The position numbers and the translations under genes were made by a program. From Orlajensenia leifsoniae (lineage in GTDB: Bacteria; Actinomycetota; Actinomycetes; Actinomycetales; Microbacteriaceae), in the NCBI RefSeq assembly GCF_004570845.1, contig NZ_SPQZ01000001.1:186001-250000 (forward strand): a DNA stretch of 64,000 nt, given 5' to 3'. Every line of letters begins with the position of its first letter. The first letter of the stretch is position 1. Below the pieces are notes generated by a model. That model saw only the letters and a program-made list of their open reading frames with translations, made no database searches and was not told where the DNA came from. Below, piece by piece: positions 32,269 through 39,216 of the stretch.

Positions 32269-32956
32269 TTCGGCCTCCGGCATCCGGTGCCGTGTCGATG
32301 CGGTAGCCGACGCCGGGCACCGTGGCGATGAGCCAGGGTTCACCCAGCCTCTTGCGGAGAGCCGAGACCGTGATGCGCACCGCGTTGGTGAACGGGTCGG
32401 CGTTCTCGTCCCACGCGCGCTCGAGGAGCTCCTCGGCACTGATGACTCCACCCTCAGCCTCGACCAGCACCTCGAGCACGGCGAACTGCTTGCGGGTGAG
32501 CGCCACGTATCGCCCGTCGCGGTAGACCTCGCGCCGGAACGGATCGAGTCGGAGGCCGGCGAGTTCACGCACCGGTGGCCTGGTGTGGGCGCGCCTGCGG
32601 TCGAGCGCTCGGAGCCTGAGAACCAGCTCGCGCATCTCGAACGGTTTGGTGAGGTAGTCGTCAGCGCCGATCTCGAACCCGGTGGCCTTGTCGTCGAGCC
32701 TGTCGGCGGCGGTGAGCATGATGATCGGCATCCCGCTGCCCGATGCGACGATGCGCTCGGCGACCTCGTCGCCCGATGGCCCCGGGATGTCGCGGTCGAG
32801 GACGGCGATGTCGTAGTCGTTGATGCTCAGCAGTTCCAGGGCCGTGCCGCCGTCGCCTGCGATATCGGCCGCAATGGCCTCCAGGCGCAGGCCATCGCGG
32901 ATGGCGTCGGCCAGGTAGGGCTCGTCCTCGACGATCAGCACTCGCACACCCGCCAT
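32261..32956 (-). CDS. OmpR/PhoB-family response regulator
   Basis: This 231-residue protein has a receiver domain (5-120) with acidic pocket VEDE, phospho-acceptor Asp in IAVLDRDIPGPSGDE near 54, Thr in MLTAAD and Lys in DDYLTKPFEMREL. It is followed by a winged-helix domain (130-220: YVALTRKQFAVLEVL, FTNAVRITVSALRKRLGEP, VPGVGYRID). Its 3' end overlaps the kinase gene by eight bases. It starts at ATG 32956 with no strong ribosome binding site. Divergent VanY/VanZ-type genes are the likely targets, via the inverted repeat at 32972. Confidence 0.93.
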   Translation of the reverse strand: MAGVRVLIVEDEPYLADAIRDGLRLEAIAADIAGDGGTALELLSINDYDIAVLDRDIPGPSGDEVAERIVASGSGMPIIMLTAADRLDDKATGFEIGADDYLTKPFEMRELVLRLRALDRRRAHTRPPVRELAGLRLDPFRREVYRDGRYVALTRKQFAVLEVLVEAEGGVISAEELLERAWDENADPFTNAVRITVSALRKRLGEPWLIATVPGVGYRIDTAPDAGGRSG

Positions 32957-32971
32957 GCTACGAGCCGGCGC

Positions 32972-32986
32972 ATATCGTCGGGATAT
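32972..32986. promoter_or_regulatory. inverted repeat in the divergent promoter
   Basis: ATATCGTCGGGATAT has five-base arms and a five-base spacer. It lies in the 78 bases between the response regulator start (32956) and the carboxypeptidase start (33035), where a regulator could control both directions. The AT-rich arms also overlap likely promoter elements, so an operator role is unproven. Confidence 0.35.
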
Positions 32987-33034
32987 CGAAAACGGCTTAC
33001 GCCCCCGCAACATCCTGTCGACTGTGCTGGAGGC

Positions 33035-33691
33035 ATGTCCTCCAGCAAGCCACTCCACAGTCCGCTCCGCACGACCACCCACCGCATCCGCTCGGCCATC
33101 ATCATCACCGTGGCGATGGCTGTGACCGGGATCGTCGCCGCCGGGGCGGTCGTCGTCAGCACTCTCGCGTCGTCCAGCGGGCACTCGGCGGCGGCAGTGC
33201 TCTCTCCCGGTCTCGGAAGCATCGGCGTCGACGCTCTCGGGGCGGACGGCGAGGTCGACGATGAGGTGAGCGTCTTCGACGACGACGTTCCTGCCATCGC
33301 GAACCTCGACCCGGCGCTTCTCGATGCGGTTCGCCGAGCCGCAACCGACGCCGCCGCCCTCGACGACGTGACCTTCACGGTCAACAGCGGGTGGCGATCC
33401 CCCAGCTACCAGGAACAGCTCCTCCGCGAGGCCGTCGACGAGTACGGGTCCGAAGCTGAGGCTGCCCGCTGGGTCGCCACGGCGGAGACCTCGCCCCACG
33501 TGAGCGGAGACGCGATCGACATCGGACCGTTCGATGCGACGTACTGGCTGTCGCAGCACGGGGCCGAGTACGGACTGTGCCAGATCTACGCGAACGAGTC
33601 GTGGCATTTCGAGCTGAGACCGGATGCCGTCGCGGACGGTTGCCCGGCCATGTACGAGGACCCCACCTTCGACCCGCGGATGCAGCAGTGA
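33035..33691 (+). CDS. VanY-like D-alanyl-D-alanine carboxypeptidase (M15), membrane-anchored
   Basis: This 218-residue protein has a Lys/Arg-rich start and one hydrophobic segment (about 22-45) acting as signal anchor, then an external M15 peptidase domain (about 85-205). Zinc-site signatures are SPHVSGDAIDIG (the SxHxxGxAxD type, His and Asp ligands) and ESWHFEL (second His). NSGWRSPSYQEQL near 118 is the substrate-side motif. It should trim the terminal D-Ala from peptidoglycan stems. GGAGG precedes the ATG. The stop overlaps the VanZ-like gene (GTGA). Vancomycin resistance should not be assumed: no VanHAX genes are visible. Confidence 0.9.
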   Translation: MSSSKPLHSPLRTTTHRIRSAIIITVAMAVTGIVAAGAVVVSTLASSSGHSAAAVLSPGLGSIGVDALGADGEVDDEVSVFDDDVPAIANLDPALLDAVRRAATDAAALDDVTFTVNSGWRSPSYQEQLLREAVDEYGSEAEAARWVATAETSPHVSGDAIDIGPFDATYWLSQHGAEYGLCQIYANESWHFELRPDAVADGCPAMYEDPTFDPRMQQ

Positions 33692-34275
33692 CTCGGGACG
33701 GAGGTGCCGCCGGCGTCCGTCAGGGGAACCCGGCCACATTGGTCGTGCTGTTCGGAATCTATCTCTCGCTGCTCGCCTGGATCGTGCTGTGGAAGCTCGA
33801 CGTGCCCTGGGTCGGCGGTGTGCAGCGCGTGATCAAGGTCGTCCCGTTCGCGGCCACGTCGGGAAACGGCGCCAGTGCACCGTTCGAGGTCGCGATGAAC
33901 CTCGTGCTCTTCATTCCCTTCGGCGTCTACCTCGGCCTCCTCGCACCACGGTGGTCGTGGTGGAGGGCCGGCGGCACGGTTGCGGGCGCGAGCTTCGCCC
34001 TGGAGGTCACGCAGTACGTCCTCGCCGTCGGAAGCACCGACGTCACCGACGTCCTGGTCAACGCGGCCGGCGGCCTGATCGGATTCGGCCTCCTCACTCT
34101 GGCACGCCGCCGGTGGCGGGTGACCACGAGCACCATGACGCGAATCTGCTCGGCCGGGACTGTGGTCGTCGTGATCGCGAGCGCGATCTTCGTCGCCGCT
34201 CCCCTGAACATGAGACCGCCCGACGGCGGTCGCCTCCAGCGCTCGGCGACGGTATCGCTCGGGCTGGAGGCGTGA
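33688..34275 (+). CDS. VanZ-family membrane protein
   Basis: This 195-residue protein has about five membrane helices (near 14-34, 60-80, 90-108, 118-140, 150-170). VanZ-family landmarks are KVVPFAATSG near 50, NLVLFIPFGVYLG near 70, EVTQYVLAVGSTDVTDVLVN near 108-127 and AAGGLIGF. VanZ-type proteins modify envelope glycopeptide sensitivity by an unclear mechanism. GTG 33688 overlaps the carboxypeptidase stop, so the pair is co-translated, apparently under the divergent two-component system. Confidence 0.88.
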   Translation: MTRDGGAAGVRQGNPATLVVLFGIYLSLLAWIVLWKLDVPWVGGVQRVIKVVPFAATSGNGASAPFEVAMNLVLFIPFGVYLGLLAPRWSWWRAGGTVAGASFALEVTQYVLAVGSTDVTDVLVNAAGGLIGFGLLTLARRRWRVTTSTMTRICSAGTVVVVIASAIFVAAPLNMRPPDGGRLQRSATVSLGLEA

Positions 34276-34282
34276 CGCGTCG

Positions 34283-34648
34283 TCAGCTGGGGTCGACGCG
34301 CAGAGTCGTCGAGACGGCCTGCGCACTCGTGATCGCCCGCACAGGCGAACCATGTCCGTACTTGGCGCGGTACGCGGCATCGATCTCGGCGTCACGGGTG
34401 TCGTCCCGGGTGAAGACGACATCCCTCGAGACCCCGCCCGACTCGATCCGGCCCGTGCCCAGCACCTGAGTGCCACGGAACCATGCGGCTTCGGGTCCGT
34501 TGACTGAACGGACGTAGATGGCGTCACCGACCCGGACCTGCCAGATGATGACGAGCTTGCGCAGGGTGCCGTCGGTACGCCGCCCGGCGATGCGCAACTC
34601 CCCGGCTCGGCCGATGCGGTCGAGTTCGGATTCGGTCCACTCAGCCAT
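34283..34648 (-). CDS. DUF2255 family protein
   Basis: This 121-residue protein matches DUF2255: MAEWTESELDRIGRAGELRI start, IWQVRVGDAIYVRSVNGPEA near 35-54, AWFRGTQVLGTGRI, and a closing DAAYRAKYGHGSPVRAITS. It is a beta-rich, FMN-split-barrel-like fold of unknown function. GGGAGG lies eight bases before the ATG. It directly follows the aldo/keto reductase gene on the same strand (one base apart) and is probably co-transcribed. Confidence 0.85.
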   Translation of the reverse strand: MAEWTESELDRIGRAGELRIAGRRTDGTLRKLVIIWQVRVGDAIYVRSVNGPEAAWFRGTQVLGTGRIESGGVSRDVVFTRDDTRDAEIDAAYRAKYGHGSPVRAITSAQAVSTTLRVDPS

Positions 34649-34649
34649 G

Positions 34650-35681
34650 TCAGTTCCCTCCCTGGTTGCGGCGGAGGGCGCTCGGCACGAGCGTCGCGCC
34701 GCCGTAGCTGTTGTCGTCGGGATTGACCGTCACGCCAGGGGGCACGAGATGGTCGATCCTGTCGAGGATCTCGTCGGTCAGCCGCACGTCGACCGCCGGC
34801 AGCTGGGAGTCGAGCTGCTCCATGGTGCGCGGGCCGATGATGGCCGCCGTCACTCCCGGGTGGTTGATGACGAAGGCAATGGCCAGGTGGATGAGGCTGA
34901 TGCCGGCCTCGTCGGCGACCTGGGCGAGCGCATCGACGATCTCCAGCTTCCGTTGGTTCGCCGCCGACGTCATGTCGAACCGGGCGGTGGGACGCGCGGC
35001 CGACGTCGGAGTCGGGGCGCTGTCTTTGCGCCACTTGCCGGAGAGCCATCCGCCGGCCAGAGGACTGTAGGTGAGGGTTCCCATGCCGTGGCGCTGGGTC
35101 GTGGGGAGCACGTCCTCTTCGATACCGCGAACGAGGATCGAATACGGCGGCTGCTCGGTGACGAAACGGGAGAGGTGATGATCGCGGGCCGCGACCTGTG
35201 CCTCGACGATCTGGCTTCCGGAATAGGACGACGAACCGATGTAGCGCACCTTGCCCTGCCGCACCAGATCGGTGAGAGCACCGAGCGTCTCCTCGACATC
35301 GGTGGTGACGCTCGGACGGTGCACCTGGTAAAGGTCGATGTAGTCGGTTCCCAAGCGGCGCAGGGAGTTCTCGACCTCGCTCATGATCCATTTCCTGGAG
35401 CCGCCGCTTCGGTTCGGCCCCTCCCCCATGGGCATGAAGAACTTGGTCGCGAGCACGACGTCATCGCGTCGCCCTTGGAGGGCCCGACCGACGATCTCCT
35501 CCGATGCGCCGGCCGAGTACACGTCGGCGGTGTCGACGAAGTTGATGCCGGCATCGAGCGCCCGGTGGATGACGCGGATGGAGTCATCCACGTCCTGGTT
35601 GCCCCACGGGCCGAACATCATCGTGCCCAGGCACAACGGGCTCACGTCAACGCCGGTGCGGCCCAATATGCGGTAATCCAT
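34650..35681 (-). CDS. aldo/keto reductase
   Basis: This 343-residue NADPH-dependent reductase has a (beta/alpha)8 barrel. Catalytic Asp and Tyr are in FVDTADVYSAGASEE near 49-63, Lys in VVLATKFFMPMG near 78, and His in YQVHRPS near 123. Cofactor-binding residues lie near AAIIGPRTMEQLDSQLPA at about 283. It is of the AKR11/12-like class that reduces aldehydes or sugars; substrate unknown. AGGAGA precedes the ATG. It is coupled with the DUF2255 gene downstream. Confidence 0.92.
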   Translation of the reverse strand: MDYRILGRTGVDVSPLCLGTMMFGPWGNQDVDDSIRVIHRALDAGINFVDTADVYSAGASEEIVGRALQGRRDDVVLATKFFMPMGEGPNRSGGSRKWIMSEVENSLRRLGTDYIDLYQVHRPSVTTDVEETLGALTDLVRQGKVRYIGSSSYSGSQIVEAQVAARDHHLSRFVTEQPPYSILVRGIEEDVLPTTQRHGMGTLTYSPLAGGWLSGKWRKDSAPTPTSAARPTARFDMTSAANQRKLEIVDALAQVADEAGISLIHLAIAFVINHPGVTAAIIGPRTMEQLDSQLPAVDVRLTDEILDRIDHLVPPGVTVNPDDNSYGGATLVPSALRRNQGGN

Positions 35682-35819
35682 CTGCAGTTCTCCTGGTCTC
35701 GTGCCGCGCTGGCGGCCCGTATCTCCCCCAACCTAGGTCGGCGTTCCGCGCCGAGGGAGGCTCTGCCGTTACCTGCTTCGCCGGCTGCGGTCGCCCGGGC
35801 CGGACCCGCTGGCCCGTCC

Positions 35820-37961
35820 TCAGAGCAGCTCGGCGATCATCGCGGCTGCCCGTGCTGCGCCATCCGTCTCGACCGGCCTGTATCGGGTGGTCTCCCGGCC
35901 CAGCCCCGCGATGATGGCCTCGGCGAGCGCGTCAGGATCAGCGGCCTCCTCATAGGGCAGCAGATCACCGGCTCGGTATCGCTCGAGGCGGTGGCGCACG
36001 TGGAAGTTCTGCTCGAAATGGTGGCGCAGCGGCACGTAGAGGAACGGTGTGCGGGTGGCCGTGAGCTCCATGCAGGTCGTCAGGCCGCCCTGCACGACGG
36101 CGAGATCGGCGACGGCGAGATGGCGGTGGAGGTCGGGGACGTGTCCCTTCACCGTCGAGCCTCGTCGACGCGGAAGCGAGCGTGGATCGATGCGGGGACC
36201 CGCGACGATGACGAATCGGAGATCGGATGCCGCCCGTCGAGCGAGCGGAACGGCGTCGAGCACGCGTCGCAGCAACGGCTCACCCACACCGGATCCCCCG
36301 ACGGCGACGACGCACAGCGGCTCCCCTTGCGCGTACCCGAGCTCGCCCCGGAGTCGCTCACGGTCGGCGACCTCAGCGGGGTCGAAGCCCGTCACGTAGC
36401 CGGCGAAGTCGAAGTTCTCCCCGACCCAGTCGCGGATGAGCGGGAGGCCGGGGCCGAACGCGTGCGGCACCACATCGTCGGGCGAGCCCACGAAGATCGA
36501 CCTCTCGCGCACGTGCCGGAAACGGGCGCGCTGCTCGATCATCTCGGCGTTGTAGTCGGCCGTCAGCGCCTCCTCCCGGCTTCCCCCATCCGGCATCGGA
36601 AGCCAGCCGACGAAGTCGGTCATCCAGGCGAAGGCGAAGCGCTTGAGTTCGGGGTTCTCGTGCAGGTGATGGTCGACGTCCCACGCCTCGTCGCCGATGA
36701 CGAGGTCGAAGTCCTCGTCGCGCACGACATCGTCGAACACCATGAAGTTGTGCACGAGGAGCTCGTCCATGCGGCGGATGGCCTGGAAGGCGTGCAGATC
36801 GTGCTCGCCGGCCTCGTGCTCGATGTGCCTGCTCTCGTTGGCGAGGAACGCCGACGCCGGATGCACGATTTCCCCCGCCTGCTCGAGCACGGCGGTGACC
36901 GGATGCTGGGCGAGCCAGCTGATCTCGACATCCGGATGCCGCATCCGCAGCTCTCGGGCTATCGCGAGGTCGCGTCGGGCATGGCCGAGGCCGATCGGTG
37001 ACGAGAGGTAGAGCACCTTCCGACGGCGGCGGGCCGCCCGCGTCCACGTCGTGGTGCGCCGCACGGGGGTCGGCACGGCGATCCGGTCCGCGAAGTCCCG
37101 GATCAGGCGGTTCACCCTCACGGGGTCGCGGGCGAGGGGTCCGTGCCCGCAGCCCTGCAGGAGAACGACGTCACCGCCCGTGAGCGCAGCGATGCGCTCG
37201 CTCACCGCCGGCGGGGAGATCTCATCCTGCGTGCCGTGGATGAGCAGCACCGGGCAGCGGATCTCCGCGCAGACCTCCTCCAGCGGAACCACCGGAACTC
37301 CGAGGTAGCCGTGCATCCCCGCCGTGGCGTCGGCGACGATCTCCGGGCTGGTCTGATGAGCCCACTCCACGGCGTCCTCGATCTGCTTCGTGGAGTGCGG
37401 TTCGGCGAACATGCGGGCGAAGAAGAAGTCGACGAAGGCGTCGTAGCCACCCGTGAGCCAGAACTCGCGGTTGTACATCGCCCAGCCCGAGCCCGCGTCG
37501 CTCGGAGCCTCCCACCCGGCGCCGGCGCGTGCAGGTCGCGTGACGCGGATGTTGCCGGACGCGCCGATCCCCACGATGCCGACGACGCGATCCGGATGGG
37601 ACGCCGCGAGGTGCAGCGCCCACGTGACGCCCCACGAGAGCCCGACGACGATGGCCCGCGGCGTCGATGTCGCCTCCAGCACGGCCGCCGCGTCTCGGGC
37701 GTACTCGTCATCGCGGTACGCCGCAGCACCGCTCGGTCGAGCCGATGCGCCGTTACCCCGGCCGTCGAACACCACCACGCGGTAGTGCCGGGCGAGGTAG
37801 CCGAGCTGGCCCTTCCAGATGCGCGAGTGCACGATCGTCCACGTCGGCATGAGCAGCAAGGTGGCCGGCCCGTCGCCGTAGACGGCGTAGGAGATCTCCA
37901 CGCCGTCCCGAACGATCGAGCCGCTGTCTCGTGGGCTCGCCACTGACACGGGTTCAGCCAC
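35820..37961 (-). CDS. fusion of alpha/beta hydrolase and GT28-like glycosyltransferase
   Basis: This 713-residue protein has two enzyme domains. Residues 1-295 are an alpha/beta hydrolase with DGRGNGAS, nucleophile Ser in VVGLSWGVTWAL near 110, acid in HGTQDEISP near 247 and His in QGCGHGPLARD near 274. Residues 310-713 are a GT-B domain of MurG/GT28 type: KVLYLSSPIGLGHARRDLAI near 315-335, VVAVGGSGVGEPLL near 562, and DLAVVQGGLTTCMELTA near 635-650 as donor site. No in-frame break is seen. It starts at GTG 37961. The pairing suggests one enzyme adding a sugar and removing or transferring an acyl group. Substrate is unknown. Confidence 0.85.
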   Translation of the reverse strand: MAEPVSVASPRDSGSIVRDGVEISYAVYGDGPATLLLMPTWTIVHSRIWKGQLGYLARHYRVVVFDGRGNGASARPSGAAAYRDDEYARDAAAVLEATSTPRAIVVGLSWGVTWALHLAASHPDRVVGIVGIGASGNIRVTRPARAGAGWEAPSDAGSGWAMYNREFWLTGGYDAFVDFFFARMFAEPHSTKQIEDAVEWAHQTSPEIVADATAGMHGYLGVPVVPLEEVCAEIRCPVLLIHGTQDEISPPAVSERIAALTGGDVVLLQGCGHGPLARDPVRVNRLIRDFADRIAVPTPVRRTTTWTRAARRRRKVLYLSSPIGLGHARRDLAIARELRMRHPDVEISWLAQHPVTAVLEQAGEIVHPASAFLANESRHIEHEAGEHDLHAFQAIRRMDELLVHNFMVFDDVVRDEDFDLVIGDEAWDVDHHLHENPELKRFAFAWMTDFVGWLPMPDGGSREEALTADYNAEMIEQRARFRHVRERSIFVGSPDDVVPHAFGPGLPLIRDWVGENFDFAGYVTGFDPAEVADRERLRGELGYAQGEPLCVVAVGGSGVGEPLLRRVLDAVPLARRAASDLRFVIVAGPRIDPRSLPRRRGSTVKGHVPDLHRHLAVADLAVVQGGLTTCMELTATRTPFLYVPLRHHFEQNFHVRHRLERYRAGDLLPYEEAADPDALAEAIIAGLGRETTRYRPVETDGAARAAAMIAELL

Positions 37962-37988
37962 CTCGCCAGTATCCTCCGCCGACCCGGG

Positions 37989-39080
37989 TCACGGACGTAC
38001 CTCCAGCACGCGGTTGAACGGGGTCTCGGCCGCCGAGCGGAACCTGGAGAACCCCGCGGCGGTGACCACGTCGTGGATGCGAGCCGGTCCGGCCTGGGTT
38101 CCGAGCGCAAGCCCGACGTCCTGGGACAGCGATGCCGGCGTGCAGAGCAGCGTGGAGAAGCCGTAGTAGGCGCGTCCGACGGGGTTCAGGTTGTCGCTCA
38201 CGCTGTCGCCGGCCATCGGCTCGACGACCATCCAGGTGCCGTCGGGCGCGATGCTCTCGCGCACGTGCCGCGCCGCGCCGACGGGGTCGCCCATGTCGTG
38301 CAGGGCGTCGAAGGTCGTCACGAGGTCGTAGCCCTCCCCGCCGAACGCCGTGGATCCGGCGACCTCGAAGGTCACGCGGTCGTCCACCCCGGCCGAGCGA
38401 GCACGCTCGCGGGCGACGTCGATGGATGCCTCGTGGTAGTCGGAGCCGACGAAGGTGGAGTTCGGGAACGCCTGCGCCATGATGACGGTCGACGCCCCGT
38501 GCCCGCATCCGATGTCCGCGACCCGAGCTCCCCGCTGCAGCTTCTCGACGACGCCGTCCAGGGCGGGGAGCCACTCGTCGACGAGGTGGGCGTTGTACAT
38601 GGTGCGGAAGAAGCGCTCGCAGCCGTCGTGCACGTCGCTGTTGTGTTCGTGCCAGCCGACGCCGGCGTTGTTGCGGGCGGCGTCCATCACGCTGTCGACA
38701 TCGTGGATGGTCCCGAGCGCGATCTGGAAGAAGCCCGGCAGGTAGGCGGGGCTCGAGACGTCGGTGAGGGCGGCGATCTGCTCGGGCGGGAGCGTGTACC
38801 GGTTGGTGGCGGCGTCGTACTCGACGTAGCCGCCGGCGGCCTGGGCGTTCAGCCATTCCCGCGCGTAGTGCTCGTCGGTGCTCGTGTCCTGCGCGAGCCT
38901 GGCTGCATTCGTGGGTCCGGATGCGGCCATCGCCCGGTAGTAGCCGAGCTTGTCGCCGAGCACGACGAGGGCCGTGTTGAGCGTCGCCCCGACCTCGTCG
39001 ACGGCCTTGCCGACGAATGCCATGAGCTTGTCGATGTCGATGGTCGCGGCCGCAGCCGGCGAGTCCTGAATGTCGGTCAT
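37989..39080 (-). CDS. SAM-dependent methyltransferase (class I) with N-terminal helical domain
   Basis: This 363-residue protein has a winged-helix-like N-terminal domain (about 15-110; AREWLNAQAAGGYVEYD near 74-90) of the kind in O-methyltransferases. The Rossmann methyltransferase core has VADIGCGHGAS near 185 (SAM motif I), VGSDYHEASI near 209 and TTFDALHDMGDP near 255. It has no metal-binding site pattern. AGGAAG lies before the ATG. It is divergent from the large LuxR regulator at 39217. Similar proteins are annotated only as methyltransferases; substrate unknown. Confidence 0.87.
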   Translation of the reverse strand: MTDIQDSPAAAATIDIDKLMAFVGKAVDEVGATLNTALVVLGDKLGYYRAMAASGPTNAARLAQDTSTDEHYAREWLNAQAAGGYVEYDAATNRYTLPPEQIAALTDVSSPAYLPGFFQIALGTIHDVDSVMDAARNNAGVGWHEHNSDVHDGCERFFRTMYNAHLVDEWLPALDGVVEKLQRGARVADIGCGHGASTVIMAQAFPNSTFVGSDYHEASIDVARERARSAGVDDRVTFEVAGSTAFGGEGYDLVTTFDALHDMGDPVGAARHVRESIAPDGTWMVVEPMAGDSVSDNLNPVGRAYYGFSTLLCTPASLSQDVGLALGTQAGPARIHDVVTAAGFSRFRSAAETPFNRVLEVRP

Positions 39081-39204
39081 GATGCTTCCTCTGTTCGGGT
39101 TGCCGGCTCGGTTGCCGACGCCAGCGAGGCTAGGCCGACCGCGCGGTCGCTCGTATCGGGTGGGCCCCCTGGGATCCGCCCGGACGCGGGATCCGCCTCA
39201 CGCC

Positions 39205-39210
39205 TAGACT
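39205..39210 (+). promoter_or_regulatory. -10 element, probable leaderless promoter
   Basis: TAGACT ends six bases before the GTG start at 39217, with no Shine-Dalgarno sequence. It is the same hexamer as in front of the GAF-ANTAR gene at 5472. Confidence 0.55.
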
Positions 39211-39216
39211 GGCGGC

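Noticed and set aside
32957-33739. Upstream extension of the response regulator frame
   Set aside because: It overlaps the divergent carboxypeptidase gene. The receiver domain begins immediately after ATG 32956.
33035-34275. Vancomycin resistance operon
   Set aside because: VanY- and VanZ-like genes with a two-component system are present, but there is no VanH, VanA-type ligase or VanX, so resistance cannot be claimed.
34518-37001. 827-residue open frame on the plus strand
   Set aside because: It is antisense to the aldo/keto reductase and the hydrolase-glycosyltransferase fusion. Its composition is typical of reverse frames and no domain was seen.
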